Assembly: GCF_017591425.1 (NCBI RefSeq)
Contig: NW_024466512.1
Span: 24,357,501-24,421,500, forward strand
Length of the DNA stretch: 64,000 nt
Direction: 5' to 3'
Origin: Ochotona curzoniae
Taxonomy: Eukaryota > Chordata > Mammalia > Lagomorpha > Ochotonidae
Below are positions 34,346-46,724 of the stretch, one piece after another; position 1 is the first letter of the stretch, and the number at the start of each line of letters is the position of its first letter. The notes under the pieces are model-generated. The model made no database searches, had not been told where the DNA came from, and worked only from the letters and a program-made list of their open reading frames with translations. Position numbers and translations under genes: made by a program.

Positions 34346-35640
34346 GGAGAAATAGATACATAAGGCGCAGGGCTGTGCTGAGGAAGACGGCAGTCTATCC
34401 ACAAATACCTAGCACACAGCGTAGAATGTGATGGATCCTGGACCAGGAGTAAAGGGGAAGGGCAGCTGGGGGCTGGGTGGGAGGAGAGAGGAATCCTCAC
34501 AGGAGGAGTCTGCAACCTTCTGGAAGGGCTGGCAGTAGAGTGGGTCTGCCCAGGGAATAGATGGGATTTCAGAGGGGGCAGCACTGGGGAGCGAAGTGCG
34601 CCATCACTGCTGGACATTAAACTCTCACCGCTGTCATTCTTTTGAGTGCTCCGCCCTCTGTGAGGTGGGTACTCACACGACCACCCCTGATCACAGGTGA
34701 CATGGGCGAGGCCTGTCCAGGTCAGCTAACCTGTACAAACCCAATACCAGTGGGTGCGAAGCTGGGCAGCCTGGGGCTGGTGCCTGCACTGCTGACTCTA
34801 TTGCCTCTATGGGGAAGACATTGGGTGTTCTTTATCCTGGCCGTTTTTAGATCACTAATCAGCACTGCCAGCCCTGTTAGAAGCAGAGCGGGCACTGAGG
34901 ACCTACTGAAGATTTTTGTTTACGCCTCACCATGGGGCTTTCCACGTAATCAGTGCCGCCCTTGAGGACAGCAAGCGGCAGGCTGCCTTGCTGTGCTGGG
35001 GAAACCAGGAATCTGCTCTCTAAGGACTCAGCCCCTCTCACCCCTCACTGCCTCTGGAGCCATGAGCTCTGCCTCCTTGGTCTCCGGAAGGGCCCACAGT
35101 GTGACCCCAAGGAGAGGGGTAGGGAGATGGGAGACCGTGAGACTGTTCATGCCTTCATAAGGCATCAGCCAGCTGGCTGCTCACCCAGGGCCCCGGAGCC
35201 CACCCTGCCAGGTGCATCCTGCCTCTCTCTCAGGTGGGAAGAAGAGAGAGAGGTTCTGGGTGCAGAGTGCCAACAGAGCTTTGGCTGGGTTCCACCCACC
35301 CTGCTCCAGGTGCAAGCTGTGCAGACCCTGGGGAGGAAGGGCCCACTAGAACAGTGCCAGAGCCCCTGGCTGACAGCCTTCCCATCATCTGGGCCAGACA
35401 AGAGTTAATGCGCTCTCCTCTTTGATACATACCGGGTGGTGTTGGATCTCTGAGTTTTTTCTCCCCAAAGAACTGAAAGAGAGGTCTACAGGCTCATAGG
35501 CCTCCCCTCTCTCCCTGCACCCCGAGGCTGGGAGGGTTGAAATCTTTTGAACCCACCTGCCGGGAGATAGGTTAGAAACCAGCTGTCCCTGCCAGGTGAA
35601 GCTAGCCAGGCGCCACGGCCCAACCCCTTCTCCCGGGATT
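34346..35640. other. Intronic, unassigned
   Basis: GC-moderate, no exon or clear repeat recognised. Confidence 0.35.
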
Positions 35641-35755
35641 GGTTCAGCAGTGTTTTGTGTTAAATGCCGACATATAAATTTGTAGGCGAACCTTGTAAGC
35701 AAATTAGATTCCTTCACAAGGCCCTTAAGTGCTGCCATTTAGCCAGATTTAACGG

Positions 35756-36280
35756 TAGGCTCCGGCCAGCGCAGCGCGCACAGCCATCCTCTGGAGCTGA
35801 CCCTCCGCGGTCACCGGGGAATCGATCCCCTGGCTGGTGCACGCGGCGATGGCCCACGCCGCCCCCGCCCCTCCGCGCATCCTCCGGGCTTCCTCGCACA
35901 GTCTCCACCTCCTCCCCTTCCCGGCTCCCCCCTGCCTCAGCTCGCTCCGTTTCTCCCCCTGGTCGCCGCCTCTCCTTCCCCTCCCGTCTCTCCCTCCTCC
36001 TGTCTGTGCCGACGTGGCAGCTGCTTCCAATGCAGCGAGATGCTGCATTCATTCAGCCTCGCAGACTCTTTAAGGTCGTTACTAAATATATCAAGCAGAA
36101 GAAAAGGGTCTTTTTTTTTTTTTTCCTATCTCTGAGCAGGGAGCATAAAGACCGGCCTTAGGATCGGAGCGCGTCCTCGTTACTCCCAAGTGGGCGGCCG
36201 CCAGGAGCCGGGTGCAGGGTCCCCCGCACGGGCCGCGGCTGGCCACGCCCAGGAGGGGCGCAGGTGACGGGAGCAGGGAA
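35756..36280. promoter_or_regulatory. Intronic CpG-island-like segment
   Basis: My by-eye count is about 40 CpGs in ~525 bp, in a GC-rich, partly pyrimidine-rich stretch ('cacgcggcgatggcccacgc', 'gtgggcggccgccaggagcc'). The 5' shoulder (35650-35756) is AT-rich, with 'catataaatttgtagg' and 'gccatttagccagatttaac', and is not repeat-like. It could be an alternative CRTAC1 promoter, an enhancer, or the start of a non-coding RNA. ORFs across it have no family resemblance. Confidence 0.5.
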
Positions 36281-37440
36281 TTGGAGCTGACATCCATTTT
36301 ACATCTTGAAGGAGTTCAACAGCTCCGGAGACTCCGAGGAGAAAACAATTTCCACCAAAGCTATTTCTCCTCCTCTGGATTAATACATACGTACATACAC
36401 ACATACGTATACTTTTTTTTTCCTGTCTTTCTGAGGATATTGGGAAATGTTGGAAGAGGGCAGCCTGAGCATCCTGGAGACCCAAAAGGGATTCTATTCA
36501 GATGCGCTGAGCACGCCCACTGGCTCCTTTTTGGGTTGTAAGTAGCTGACCTTGGCGACCTGGGCCGAGCTAGCCAGCTGCTGGCTGTGCTCGGCTCTGC
36601 TGGGTGGCAGCTTCGGTCCCCGCTGCCCCCTTGCCCTGTGGCCAGCCCCTTGCCCCTGGCCCCTGCAGGCACGGTGGCTGGGTGGTGACTGAGGAACAAC
36701 CCCCACTCCGCTGGCTCACGGAAGTTCCTGGAGGAGAGATAAAAATATAAGAGATGTTTCATATTTTATCTTGGGATCAAAAGTGGATGTGGTCACTAGA
36801 GAATGGGAGGGGAAGACAGCCGTTTTTAACCTTTTCTGAGACAGAACGGGCTGGGCCGTCCTGCAGGCCATGTGCATGCTGCGGGGATCACAGCACACTG
36901 TGGGTTTTGTGAGGTGCCAAGAGCCTCTGGAGCCTCCTACTGCAATGAAGGGGCCCAGAAAGGAAGGCTGAGGTCATCAACACTGCGTCAAAAGGGTTCA
37001 GTGATGGAAAGGAGAGTTATGGGAGAACATTCTAGAAAGGTGGTCACTGAGGTGCGAGATTTGGTGAAGGAACATGAAAGCTAGGACAGTGGACTCGCCA
37101 GCTGACCAAGTCAGCCTCAGTGGTGGTGATGCTGCGCAGGCGTTCCCCGGGAGGTTAGGCCGGTGGACGAGGTGGCGGCCACGGGACATGAGGAGCCCTT
37201 TCCAGAAATTCAGCAGGGAGAAGGATGTGGCAGCGAGTGGTTTGGGAACACCGAGGACCCTGCTGCTCCTTGCTGGCGGGGAATCAACAGGAAGTCTTCG
37301 TGGAGGAGGCGGGTTCAGAGATGGGCATACGCCCGGGCGGAGGGCAGAGTTGAGGGCAGGGAGGAGATGGAGGTGTGGAAGGCCAGGCTGTGTCCTGGGG
37401 GCCGCCAGGACAGAAGAAGCTGGTGGTGACACTCTGTCCT
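36281..37440. other. Intronic, unassigned
   Basis: A short alternating 'catacgtacatacacacata' tract lies near 36385. The stretch 36960-37400 reads like an old LINE-associated repeat ('gaacattctagaaag') but cannot be assigned. Confidence 0.3.
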
Positions 37441-37449
37441 GTCAGGCAG

Positions 37450-38100
37450 CCGCTGGCCTCTGAGGAGATATTTTTAACACACTCCGTTTTTTTTTTTTTT
37501 CTTCTTCTGATTCTGAAGGTACCACAAGCTCATTATAGAAATTTCTTAAAACTGTGGAAAGATGTAAAGAAACACACGTGTAATTACTGTTAACATTTTG
37601 GCACATTGCTTCCTTTCAGTCTGCGCTTCGTACAATCTGAGACATTTTCATTAAATCTAAGACGCCCTCATTTGGGAGAATGTCATGACTTTGGTACCAC
37701 TGAGGACGTGCAGCTGCTCTTGACAGGGATTCATCAGAGCGAGGGAGCCACGTACCATTGAGACGGCTACCACGGGACAATCTGCCGTGCCTGTGCGCTT
37801 TCCTCAAACTCCAGATCTTAGCACACTGTAAATGTTGTATCGTGCTTCTTCACTCCCATCGATGCCGGGTTCACCAGGTTGTACATGTATTTGTAAAAGT
37901 AATTGTTAATGCCTGCCTAATATTCCATGGCGTGGAATATTACACAATTCATACCACTACTCCCCTGCCAATAGGTATCATGTTAGTTTCTTCTTTTACC
38001 ACAATACACAGTTCCTCAGTGAGAAATTACATGTGTACTCTTTTTTTTTTCATATTTTGCTGAGAGATAAATGCACACCACAAGCCAAGTGGTGATATCT
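37450..38100 (-). repeat. Ancient LINE-derived pieces
   Basis: 'ttactgttaacattttggca', 'gcctaatattccatgg' and 'atcatgttagtttcttcttt' resemble the reverse 3' region of an old L1. It is interrupted and diverged. Confidence 0.4.
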
Positions 38101-38449
38101 CTGGAAAACATGTGTTATCCGTTCTCTCTCTCCAAGGTATGTAAAGAAATTGCTGCTGACCTTGGCTGCAGCTCTGATGTTCGTTCCTAAATCATGTTTT
38201 CTTTAAGTTGTGGTACACAACCCGTAACAGGAATATGCACCTGCTTAGCCATGTTGTTGGGAGTGGTTCGGTGAGAGCAAGTCCATTCTCACTGAGAGGC
38301 AACCATCACCACTCACAGAACTCTTTCCATCTTTCCAGACAAACCGGACCCAATAAATAACAAACAACCGCTCATTTCCCCCGCATCCCGAGTGTGACAG
38401 ACACAGCACTTCCTGTCTGGGTGTCTGACAGCTCTGCATGCCTCAGATG

Positions 38450-39000
38450 AGTTCATCTGCACCATCCCTGTCTTTTTGGACCTGCCTTATTTCACTTGGT
38501 ATAATGTCCCTCAGAGTTGAAACAAATTGTTGCCTGTGTCAGAATTTCCTCCCTTTTTAAGGCTGAATAATATTCCACAGTGTGTACCTGTCTCATTTTA
38601 TTTATCCGTTCACCCATCCGTCCTCATAGGATTTTGTCTGAATGGCGGACTTCTCCGGAGTAGATTCCTCGTCATCAATCAAAAGGCATGAAAAATACTT
38701 AGACTCTTGACACGTAGCTCTGCTTTGCTTTCCCAAAATCCTTTAGAGATTTATACTGCCTCTATCAGTGTGTCGGTGTGTCTGCCAGCTCTGGATATTA
38801 TCATCCGGCTTATATTTTGTTGCTTTGATACCAACAGTATCACCTGTCATTGTTTTAATATGCATTTCTTTGAGCATTCCTAATGAAGGTGAACTTCTTT
38901 TGTTTTATTTCTTCATTAGCTAGGATGTGCCCCTCTCTCTAAATTGTCTTTTTATGTCCTCTGATCATTTTCTTAGTAAAGATGTTGTACCTACTCCTTC
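38450..39000 (-). repeat. Old L1 fragment (reverse)
   Basis: 'ggctgaataatattccacag', 'ttatccgttcacccatcc', 'tttaatatgcatttctttga' and 'cctctgatcattttcttagt' are successive reverse-strand L1 landmarks. Confidence 0.65.
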
Positions 39001-39119
39001 ACGTGCAGTTGCTCCTTACAGATGGATTAGTGCCACCATCACCTGTGTCCCTGTGGGGGCAGAGGAGAAAGTGCTGGGAGCCAGTAGGCTAAACTGCTAC
39101 CCTGATACAGTCCGCATGT

Positions 39120-39440
39120 AGGGAGGGAGAAAGACAAGAACGAAGCCCTGACGTGGATGAGGCGGTGTGCGGGCTAAGCAGAGAAGTTAAGATGGGGCAG
39201 GGGAGAGGAGTGCTAGGGAAGACCTCTCTAAGGAGCTGGAGACAGGCCCTGAGGGAGCAGAGGGGAGCTCCCTGTGGTTGTCTGGGGCAAAGGGTGCTGC
39301 TGGGGCAAAGCCCTGAGGGAGGAACTTGAAACTCCAAGAAGCCCAAGTGTGCCCAAGGCCATAGGAACGCCACTGCAAGACCCAGGCCACGAGGACAGTG
39401 GCTCAGACCCACGGACCCAGAGGACGGGCCCACACGGGGG
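39120..39440 (+). repeat. Ancient dispersed repeat
   Basis: 'gggaagacctctctaaggag' and 'caaagccctgagggaggaac' resemble the common mammalian repeat '...gaaggcctctctgaggag...aaaggccctgaggc...'. Class not assigned. Confidence 0.45.
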
Positions 39441-40269
39441 AAGCAGTGCTGTGATTTCCACGTGCGGAGTACAGAGCAGAAAGGAAGAGAAGGGGCTGGG
39501 TGGCCACAGGGAGGTTATCGCAGTGATCCCCATGGAAGACACACTCGCTTGCTTGTCAGCCTTTGTCACCAAAACTAAGGGGCCTGGGAGGAGTTCCCGG
39601 GAGGGAAGGAGGCTGGTGGTCCCAGACCAGGGGGCACCCAGAAACCCAGCACTTGATGAAGGCTAGAAAAGCAGGGAGCATCCTCAACTTCCACACTCCC
39701 ATTGCTTCCTTTATAGCCATCGGGAGATGATCCTGGGTACCACCCTTGGGGGAAGCCTGACCCAAGCCAGTCACTTCCCAAAGGTGCCACCTTCCGACAC
39801 CATAACTGAGTCAAGCCTCCACCCCTGCTGCCTTGGCAGTTAATGTTAATCCTTTAACTGCTAACTGAAGGCTTTGCGTGTTAATGTATGTGCTGGGGAG
39901 TCAAGTGGTGTTCAAACCATAGAAGGCGACGGAGCTTAGACCAGAGGTGAACAGGCGTGTGAGAAATGACCAGAGGGGATTGACTGCAGAAGCCCCTGCA
40001 AATATTAACTTGCATGGCTGCCCAAGTAGCTTCTGTAATATGGCATAGGATTGGCATCAAGTTTACCCACCTCCTCTCAAGACTTTAAATCCTCTCGAGA
40101 TGTCTTCCAGCACCAAATGTAGTAGAGATGTGGTGGAATAGTCAGACTGTGTTGTGTAGGAATGGCAAGAGCAAATACATCTATACATGTTTAATGCAGA
40201 TGCAATTTTTTTTTTCGATATTTTCAGTTCCCTGGAGGAACAACCACAGATTGTAAGATAGAGCTAATC
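39441..40269. other. Intronic, unassigned
   Basis: Nothing recognised apart from a T-run near 40207. Confidence 0.35.
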
Positions 40270-40590
40270 GGATTGGCAAATGAGCTGGGAGGTGGGAGAG
40301 GAATCGAGTGAGACATGATGAAGCTTTTGGCTTGAGCACCTGGAAGTCAGACGTTGAGGAAGGAAAACAGCAGGAGTAGATCTAGATGGGCAACGGGGAG
40401 CTCTGTTTTTGACAAGTTAAGTTTGAAATGTCTATTAAACATTCAAGAACAATGTCGAGCAGGCAGTTGGATATATGAGTCTGGAGTTCAAGGAAGAGGT
40501 CTGGGGTAGAGATATAAATTTGGGAGTTGTCAGCGTACGGATGGTATTTAAAGCCCTGATACTGCGTGAGGTCACCAAGGAGTGAGGCTG
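40270..40590 (+). repeat. Ancient dispersed repeat
   Basis: 'gacaagttaagtttgaaatg', 'gcaggcagttggatatatga', 'ctggagttcaaggaagaggt' and 'tttgggagttgtcagcgtac' follow a well-known mammalian-wide repeat whose class I do not assign. Confidence 0.6.
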
Positions 40591-42440
40591 GGTAGAAGAC
40601 AGCAGCAATGCCTGACGACAGAGTCTGCTCCCCTCCTCCTGGGCATCAGCGCTAATCTGGACCCTTTGGCATGTGGGGCCCTCTGCGGGTTACCGACTGG
40701 GGTGGGCCTGGGCGGGGAGAGAGGGCACAGTCAGATCCGTGCTGCAGATCCAGGCTCTGTAGGGCTGCCTGACATTTATCCCTTCTTTCCAGAGTGGGGA
40801 GAATCTGAGGGCGTCTCATCAGAGAAGGCCCCAGCAGGCAGTGGTTAATATCTCAGATTTCCATGGTTACGTTTGACCAAAGATCAGCCAACTCTTTAAT
40901 CTCAAGAATCATCATCAACAGGGTGATGCGCAGTGGCAGTCTTTTGATATTGGCAGGGGAAACGCAGGCTTGGGAGAGAGAAAGGTAGAGAAAGAGGCAG
41001 GAAGGGCAAGGGCCCCGGTGGGAGGCTTGGGTTCTGTAGAGTGACAAGTGCTCAGGGGAAGGAGCCTTGGCACCTGGAAAGCCCTGTCAATCTCTTTCCT
41101 TGGCCCCCAAGTCCTCAGACCCCAGGAGATTCTAGAATCTTTTCCTGCTCCACGGGAGAAGCCCCACTTGCCGTGTACGCATGCTCTCAGACTGAAATAG
41201 CAGAGCTGGCCATCCTGGTTGCTGCCCACCCTCACCTGTGCCTTCATACCCACTGCTCGGTGTCAGGAACAGTGACCACACAGCTGTCACCCAAACCAGG
41301 ACACTGGATGGGGTGGGGAGACCTACTAAAAATTTCTCAGGATGACCAGCCTGTACTGGACCTGCCCTAGGCAGGCTCGAGCACCAAGGCCACTCGCTGA
41401 GCTCCAGGTGTGGCTGAGACACTGCAGCATGAACCTCCGCTAAGGAGAGGGCTTAGAGTTGAAGCTCCAGGTTCATCTGCAGACTGCCTGGCTCAGAACA
41501 TTGCAGCTTTAGTGACACCTCTTGGTGTAGGAACCCTTTGTCCCTAATCTCTACTCGTCCCGCAAGAGGCCCTTCATGCTCCTTTAGGACGTGGCTTTTG
41601 AGAGGCTGCTCTGAAGAGGGCTTCTGTCACACACTGGGGGGTGGTCCCCTGCCCGAGGCGTTACAGCCCAGGTCAGTGCTGCCTTCTAGGGAACCTAGAT
41701 CCTCCAGGCGCTCCCATCTCCCTTCTCTTGCTCTCTGCTGACCCCAATTCCCCTAACCAGATCATGGGCTACAGAAGAAAGACCTGTTCCTCCGATTCCA
41801 CATGCCCAGGGCTGTTAAAGGGACAACAGAATTAACTGCTTAAATGTAAATGCCCTCCCTGGCGAGCCAGCGTGATTTCCTTTCAGAACCCATTTTGGTG
41901 CTGTCATCTGTGAATTTAAAACCTTTTTGAGCTTCATGTATATTTTAAGTCTGTTTTCTCTTCCTTAGATTACAAATGCCATAAATTTCCTACCTGATGA
42001 ACAGTGCATCTTTTTATTTGTCCTGAATTCCAGCTCTTTCTCCTTGCCCAGATCTTAGATTTCTGGAAGCCAGAAAAAATCATATTCCTCTGGGAAGCCA
42101 TATATGGCTAATGGGTCCCGCTCTGTCTTAACAATCATAGGGCAGGAAGAGCCCTTGAATATCATTCATTGAACTTACTTCTCCAGTTCTATTCACAAGA
42201 TTCCCCCCCTCCTTTCTTTATGGGTACCCAGACTGCTTGAATATGCCCGGAGACAGCATACTTACCAGCTCCGGAGGCAATCAGCTCCAACTGGGTAGAA
42301 TATCTTTATGCTGTGTAAAAATCAGCCTCCCCAAAATAGGATGATTTGTTCAGTCATACAGATATAGTCGTGTGAATTCACATTCGGCTTAGCGTGGGTA
42401 CAGATGGCTACACATGGAAATAGACATAGGTATCTACACA
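40591..42440. other. Intronic, unassigned
   Basis: No exon recognised. 41840-42010 is AT-rich and repeat-free and could be a conserved element, but nothing specific supports that. Confidence 0.3.
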
Positions 42441-42449
42441 GGTTAGTAC

Positions 42450-43525
42450 ACACATCAACTTCCTTGCTCTGTCACCTCAAGGACCCCAAAAGCAACTGAC
42501 ACCCTAGTAGCAAAAAGCAAAGAAGCCCCAAAAACTTGGTTCCTAACACTATCCTCCAACAAAATGAATCAGAGAAGTGACTGATTCTAAAACGCTAGGA
42601 CAGGATATACATACCATGAGCCTGGAGCATCTGGTGGCGCCAGACAGTAAGGAAATACTCAAAAAAGCCACTGCCGTGCGGTGCTCCACAGAGATGGGGA
42701 GCCCCAGAAGCCAGAGCCCGAGGTCCCAGTGGCTGATGCAGGAACACTTCGTGCAACCTCATCAATAAAGTAGCAGTGGCTTACAACCCAAAGTAAAAAA
42801 TAAATATCAGTGTACCTCCACTGATATAAATAAGTGATTTCATAAATATTCTCCTATATTTATGGGAGAATAGATAAATCTCCCAGGTAAGAGAATTCCA
42901 AATAATTGATGTGGATATTGCATCCTCAAGGAAGTGAAGTGTCAGTCCCCACTCCTTCTGTGTGGGCTCTGCAAACTGACTTCCTTCCAAATAGCGCCGA
43001 CCGAGGGAGGGGGCAGCTACCCATACTGGGTAAACCCCCGACGTGACATCAGCCAGGCGATCACAGTCAACACCACCAGGAGTCGGGCCTGCGGATGTGC
43101 AGCTCTGTGAGTGGTGGCCTTTCCCCATGGCCCGTAAACCCCGGTCCAACCCAAAGAAAAACATCAGACAAATCCAGGTAGAAGGAAGCTTGCCGAGTAC
43201 CCGACCCAGGGAGAAGCTGTGCCCGCTGACGGGCGCTATGGAGTGCTGACAGCTACAAGCAGTGTGGACGCCGGGGTGGGATCCTGGGACAGAAAAAGGA
43301 CGTTGGTAAACACTGAAGAAGCCCAAATGAACTATGGACATTAATTAATAATAGTGTATCGATCTTGGCTCAGTAATTGTGACAAATGTAGCAGCTAACA
43401 TTGAATGTTAATGATTGAGGAAACTGGCTGTGGCATGTATGGGAACTTGTGTACTGTCTGCATTTTTTTTCCTGTAAATGTAAGGCTATCCTAAACTAAG
43501 AACTTTATTTAAAAGAAACAAAATA
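42450..43525 (+). repeat. Old L1 3' UTR with A-rich end
   Basis: 'ttaattaataatagtgtatc', 'ttgtgacaaatgtagcagct', 'gggaacttgtgtactgtctg', 'tcctgtaaatgtaaggctat' and 'ctttatttaaaagaaac' match the 3' end of an old mammalian L1 in sense. The 186-codon antisense ORF at 42781-43341 is a by-product. Confidence 0.7.
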
Positions 43526-44104
43526 AAATCCGATTTCCCTACTTATGTACCGGCTTTGACTCCAGCACCAGCCTTCATCAGCTTAGAAATGTCCCACCAC
43601 AGGTCAGTGCTGTGTCTCTCCAGGCCACGTCCCAACAGCTGTCATCATACTTACCCTGCCCCCTCTGCCTCCTTCCTGTGACCCTCTGTCCCTTCTCCAG
43701 CCACAGCTGAGTTTGACAGCTGCCTGCTCGAGTCCTTTGAGGTGCCAGAACTGAACACAATACTCTGGGTGGGTTGCCGTCCCCCGCCCAACGAGGAGCA
43801 GGCACACGTGTCTCTAGTAATGGGACCCATAGTGCCTTTCACTTGGAGGGCAACCGTCTCACACTCATCTCCCATTGGACTCTGCAATGTCCGTCTCAAT
43901 AGCCCCCAGTGCAATCAATAAGAGAGGTAACTGCAGAATTGATGCTTTCCAAAAATAAAAGAGAAAAAGAAAGTCTAATTTCTGGAGGCAGGGAGTCTTC
44001 CAATACCATGAGTATTTCAAATGCTCTTGGAAACTACCAAAAGAGAGGAAATTTGGCAGGTGTGGAACTGGAAAACAAACTTGAATCTAATATCACTTGT
44101 AGCT
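43526..44104. other. Intronic, unassigned
   Basis: Nothing recognised. Confidence 0.35.
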
Positions 44105-44270
44105 GCTCAACTACACTTGCCTCAGTTTTCCTCATCTTTAAAATGGGGGTAATGATAGGACTTGCCTCATAGAGTTCAAGAATTCAGGGATTCTATGTCT
44201 GCAAAGGAGCTCATGTTTGCAAATGTGCCACTGGCATGCAAGTTGTGCTTTATAGATGCCATTGTTTTAG
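44105..44270 (+). repeat. MIR fragment
   Basis: 'ttgcctcagttttcctcatc', 'tttaaaatgggggtaatgat' and 'aggacttgcctcatagagtt' are the MIR core. Confidence 0.72.
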
Positions 44271-44689
44271 CTTTTGCTTTGAGCACAGAGATGGCGCAAG
44301 GAGACTTTCATCCAGCCCCTAATAATGAATCACTCCTGCCTCACCAATCTCTGGTGGGTCCCTGTTCTAACATCCAGCACCAGCCTCCTCTCCCCTAATT
44401 TGTTCTGTCATCTGCCTTTTTGATCAGTAAACCAAGACATCATCTGTGGATGTTGAATAGACGGAGATGAGGACTGAGCTGGGTGGCAAGTGTGATGGGT
44501 GATAAGCCTGGGTCTCCCACCAGCTGGGCTGGTGTCATGCCAAGGAGCTTGAAGCACCCTCCCTCACTGAGCCCTGGATTAGTGTAAGCACAAACCATGA
44601 CAAGCACCTTACACATGCTAATGGCCAGCTTCCATTGGTTTTAAAGACTAATCATCTCGGGATGTCAGAGTAAATGATGGGCTCAGAAG

Positions 44690-45060
44690 CAACGGAAAGA
44701 GAAGTCAGGGGTGCTGGCATCTGAACTTAATTAGACACCTGTGCTCTTCATAGGGCCTGATAAGGTCAGGCAAACACAGTCAGCATTAATAACATTATCA
44801 GGGCCGTGTGGTCTGCAGGCCTTGCCAAAGTCGATACGTCAAGCTTTTGTGGCTCGGAACATGTGTCTTCCGCTCGCACCCAGGCTTATTTCGTACGTGC
44901 CAACAGCTGGCGCCGCATCTGGAGAGGCTGTTTCTGCTGTGGCCTCTTTTCTCCTAGGAGTGTTTTATGGGACAGCCCACCCCACCTCAAGCGTTTCGAG
45001 AGAAAAGACCTCCGTCATTCATTCTTGACGGCCTGTCACACGGCGAGCCTCTCAAGCCTC
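44690..45060. promoter_or_regulatory. Candidate enhancer, CpG-retaining block
   Basis: Repeat-free. The 5' half is AT-rich with 'cttaattagacacctg' and two GATA words ('cctgataagg', 'cattatcagg'). The 3' half holds about 18 CpGs in 250 bp ('tatttcgtacgtgccaacag', 'gctggcgccgcatctgg'). It looks like a conserved element. Confidence 0.35.
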
Positions 45061-45099
45061 GGCTGCAGGGCTCCTGTGTGAACGAGAAAAGCAGACACT

Positions 45100-45290
45100 C
45101 CAGGGCAGTGGGCCTCCAGCATGCCTGTGCCACATCATCGTGTGGCATGGGGTGCGAGGAGAGGAGGCATTCCTGGGCCTGATCGCAAGCCTGCTGTGTT
45201 GGGAAGAGGGGTCACCTGGGGGTGGCGCATAGCCTGCAACTCTACATGTCTCACTTGCTACATAGGTGATTCTGATGCAGATACCTTGAG
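45100..45290 (+). mobile_element. MER5-like hAT remnant
   Basis: 'cagtgggcctccagcatgcc', 'aggtgattctgatgcagata' and 'ccttgagaatcact' follow MER5 in places. Confidence 0.4.
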
Positions 45291-45664
45291 AATCACTTAC
45301 AGTGCATGCTCTGCTAAGGGCTCTCAGGCCCCCACCTGCCAGCCAGCACCAAGCGCTGCTTGTTAGTATTATTCGCAAGTGCTTCATTCTGTCTTGAAGG
45401 GGGCTCTGAAAGCCGAGTTTGGAGGGTTCAGGTCTCCAGGCAGGAGACAAGGAAGGAGGTTTGCTGTAAGAAGGACCGACTGCAGCCCAGTGTGGAGCCC
45501 AGGAAGATCGTGTCGGTGGAAGAGGGAAGAATACACACTAAGGGAAGGAGCCTAGGAGGCAGGTGAAGCTGCGGGTCCTTGCGCAAGTTCTAGAACCTCT
45601 GAGTCGACTTCGTTATCCTAAAGGGTGACTATTGGACTCAACCTCCCTGGATGATAGGCTAGTT

Positions 45665-45975
45665 TTTAAACAGTGTGTGTGGCAGGGAGAGTGGGGCACA
45701 GGTGTTTGGGTCTCACACCACTTGCGCCCACAACCCACATCAGAGTGCCTGGATCTGAGTGCTCGCTTCACTTAGCATTCTGCTTCCTGCCAGTGTGCAC
45801 CTGGGGAGGCAGCAGGTGGTGGCTTGAGCACAGTCTCTGCCACACACATAGGAGACCCAGGTGGAGTCTGGCTTCGGCCTGCCCTAACTTCAACTGTTGT
45901 GAAAATTTAGAGGGAGTCAGTGGATTGAAAATCAATCCATGTGTGAGTATCCTTCCAAATAAAAAATAAATTTTA
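45665..45975 (+). repeat. CSINE (old)
   Basis: 'cacatcagagtgcctggatc', 'ttctgcttcctgccagtgtg' and 'ctggggaggcagcaggtggt', with tail 'ccttccaaataaaaaataaa'. Confidence 0.85.
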
Positions 45976-46239
45976 AAAAAAGGCAATTAATGCAATGAGC
46001 TTACCAATGTGCCTAGAACCATGTATATGGTCCACAAATGTCAGTTACTAAAAAATACAAACAAAAATAGTAAGTACTGTAATATTATTCTGCCTTATGA
46101 GGAATCCCTACTTGTTCATAGGTCAGTGAGCAACCACTCACTTTTATAATATTTCAGTCAGTCAGTAGTTATCTGGCTCCTACTGTGTGCAGGATTAGAC
46201 CTGCTACTAAAGCCCATGCAGTTTGTATTTAAGATGGCC

Positions 46240-46578
46240 GGCTCGGGGGCCTGGCACAGGTAAAGCCAGCATCTGTAATGCCAACATTCCATATGAGCAC
46301 TAATTCAAGTCCCAGCTAGTTCACTTCTGATTCCACCCTGCTGATGCACTTGGGAAAGTAGTTGGGACAAGGCCCAAGTGCTTGAAACCACACACTCACA
46401 TGTGGGACCTGACTCCCAGCTTCGGACCAGCCCAGTTCTAGCCATTGCAGCCATCTGGAGAGTAAACCAGTGGATGGACAATCTCTCTGTCTCTGTTTCT
46501 CTCCCCACCTCCCTCTGCAACTCTGCCTTTTATATAAATAAAATAAACATTTAAAACGTTTCATGGGAAAAAAAAAAA
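46240..46578 (+). repeat. CSINE
   Basis: 'gggggcctggcacaggtaaa', 'caacattccatatgagcact' and 'gccatctggagagtaaacca' are followed by the A-rich end at 46568-46578. Confidence 0.88.
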
Positions 46579-46659
46579 CAGACAAGGGTAGCTCTGGAGG
46601 CATCTGGTGGCAGTGTGGGGATGAACTTGGGGCAGGAGACTGGCAGGTTCCTGCCACCG

Positions 46660-46722
46660 TCCAGGCAGTGGTTCTCAGGTGTGAACAAGCATCGAGATCC
46701 CTTGAGCTGAGGAACCAAGTCA
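46660..46722 (+). mobile_element. MER5-like end fragment
   Basis: 'caggcagtggttctcaggtg' plus 'aacaagcatcgagatccctt' is a MER5-type 5' end. The matching 3' end may be at 47245-47290 ('ggccaggggaccacaccttg'), so later insertions probably split one element. Confidence 0.45.
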
Positions 46723-46724
46723 CT

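Noticed and set aside
35664..36161. 165-codon ORF across the CpG-rich segment
   Set aside because: Proline/serine/arginine composition simply reflects GC-rich pyrimidine-biased DNA; the opposite strand is open too.
40926..40939. 'tgcgcagtggcagt' resembling the 5' end of U4 snRNA
   Set aside because: It is 14 nt with no extension and no duplication; expected by chance given how many small RNAs could be compared.
42628..42646. Second CTCF-like word 'ctggtggcgccag'
   Set aside because: It is near-palindromic and lacks the CCASYAG half; inside an old L1.
42781..43341. 186-codon ORF on the minus strand, the longest in the window
   Set aside because: It is antisense to an old L1 3' UTR and matches no protein family; open by chance.
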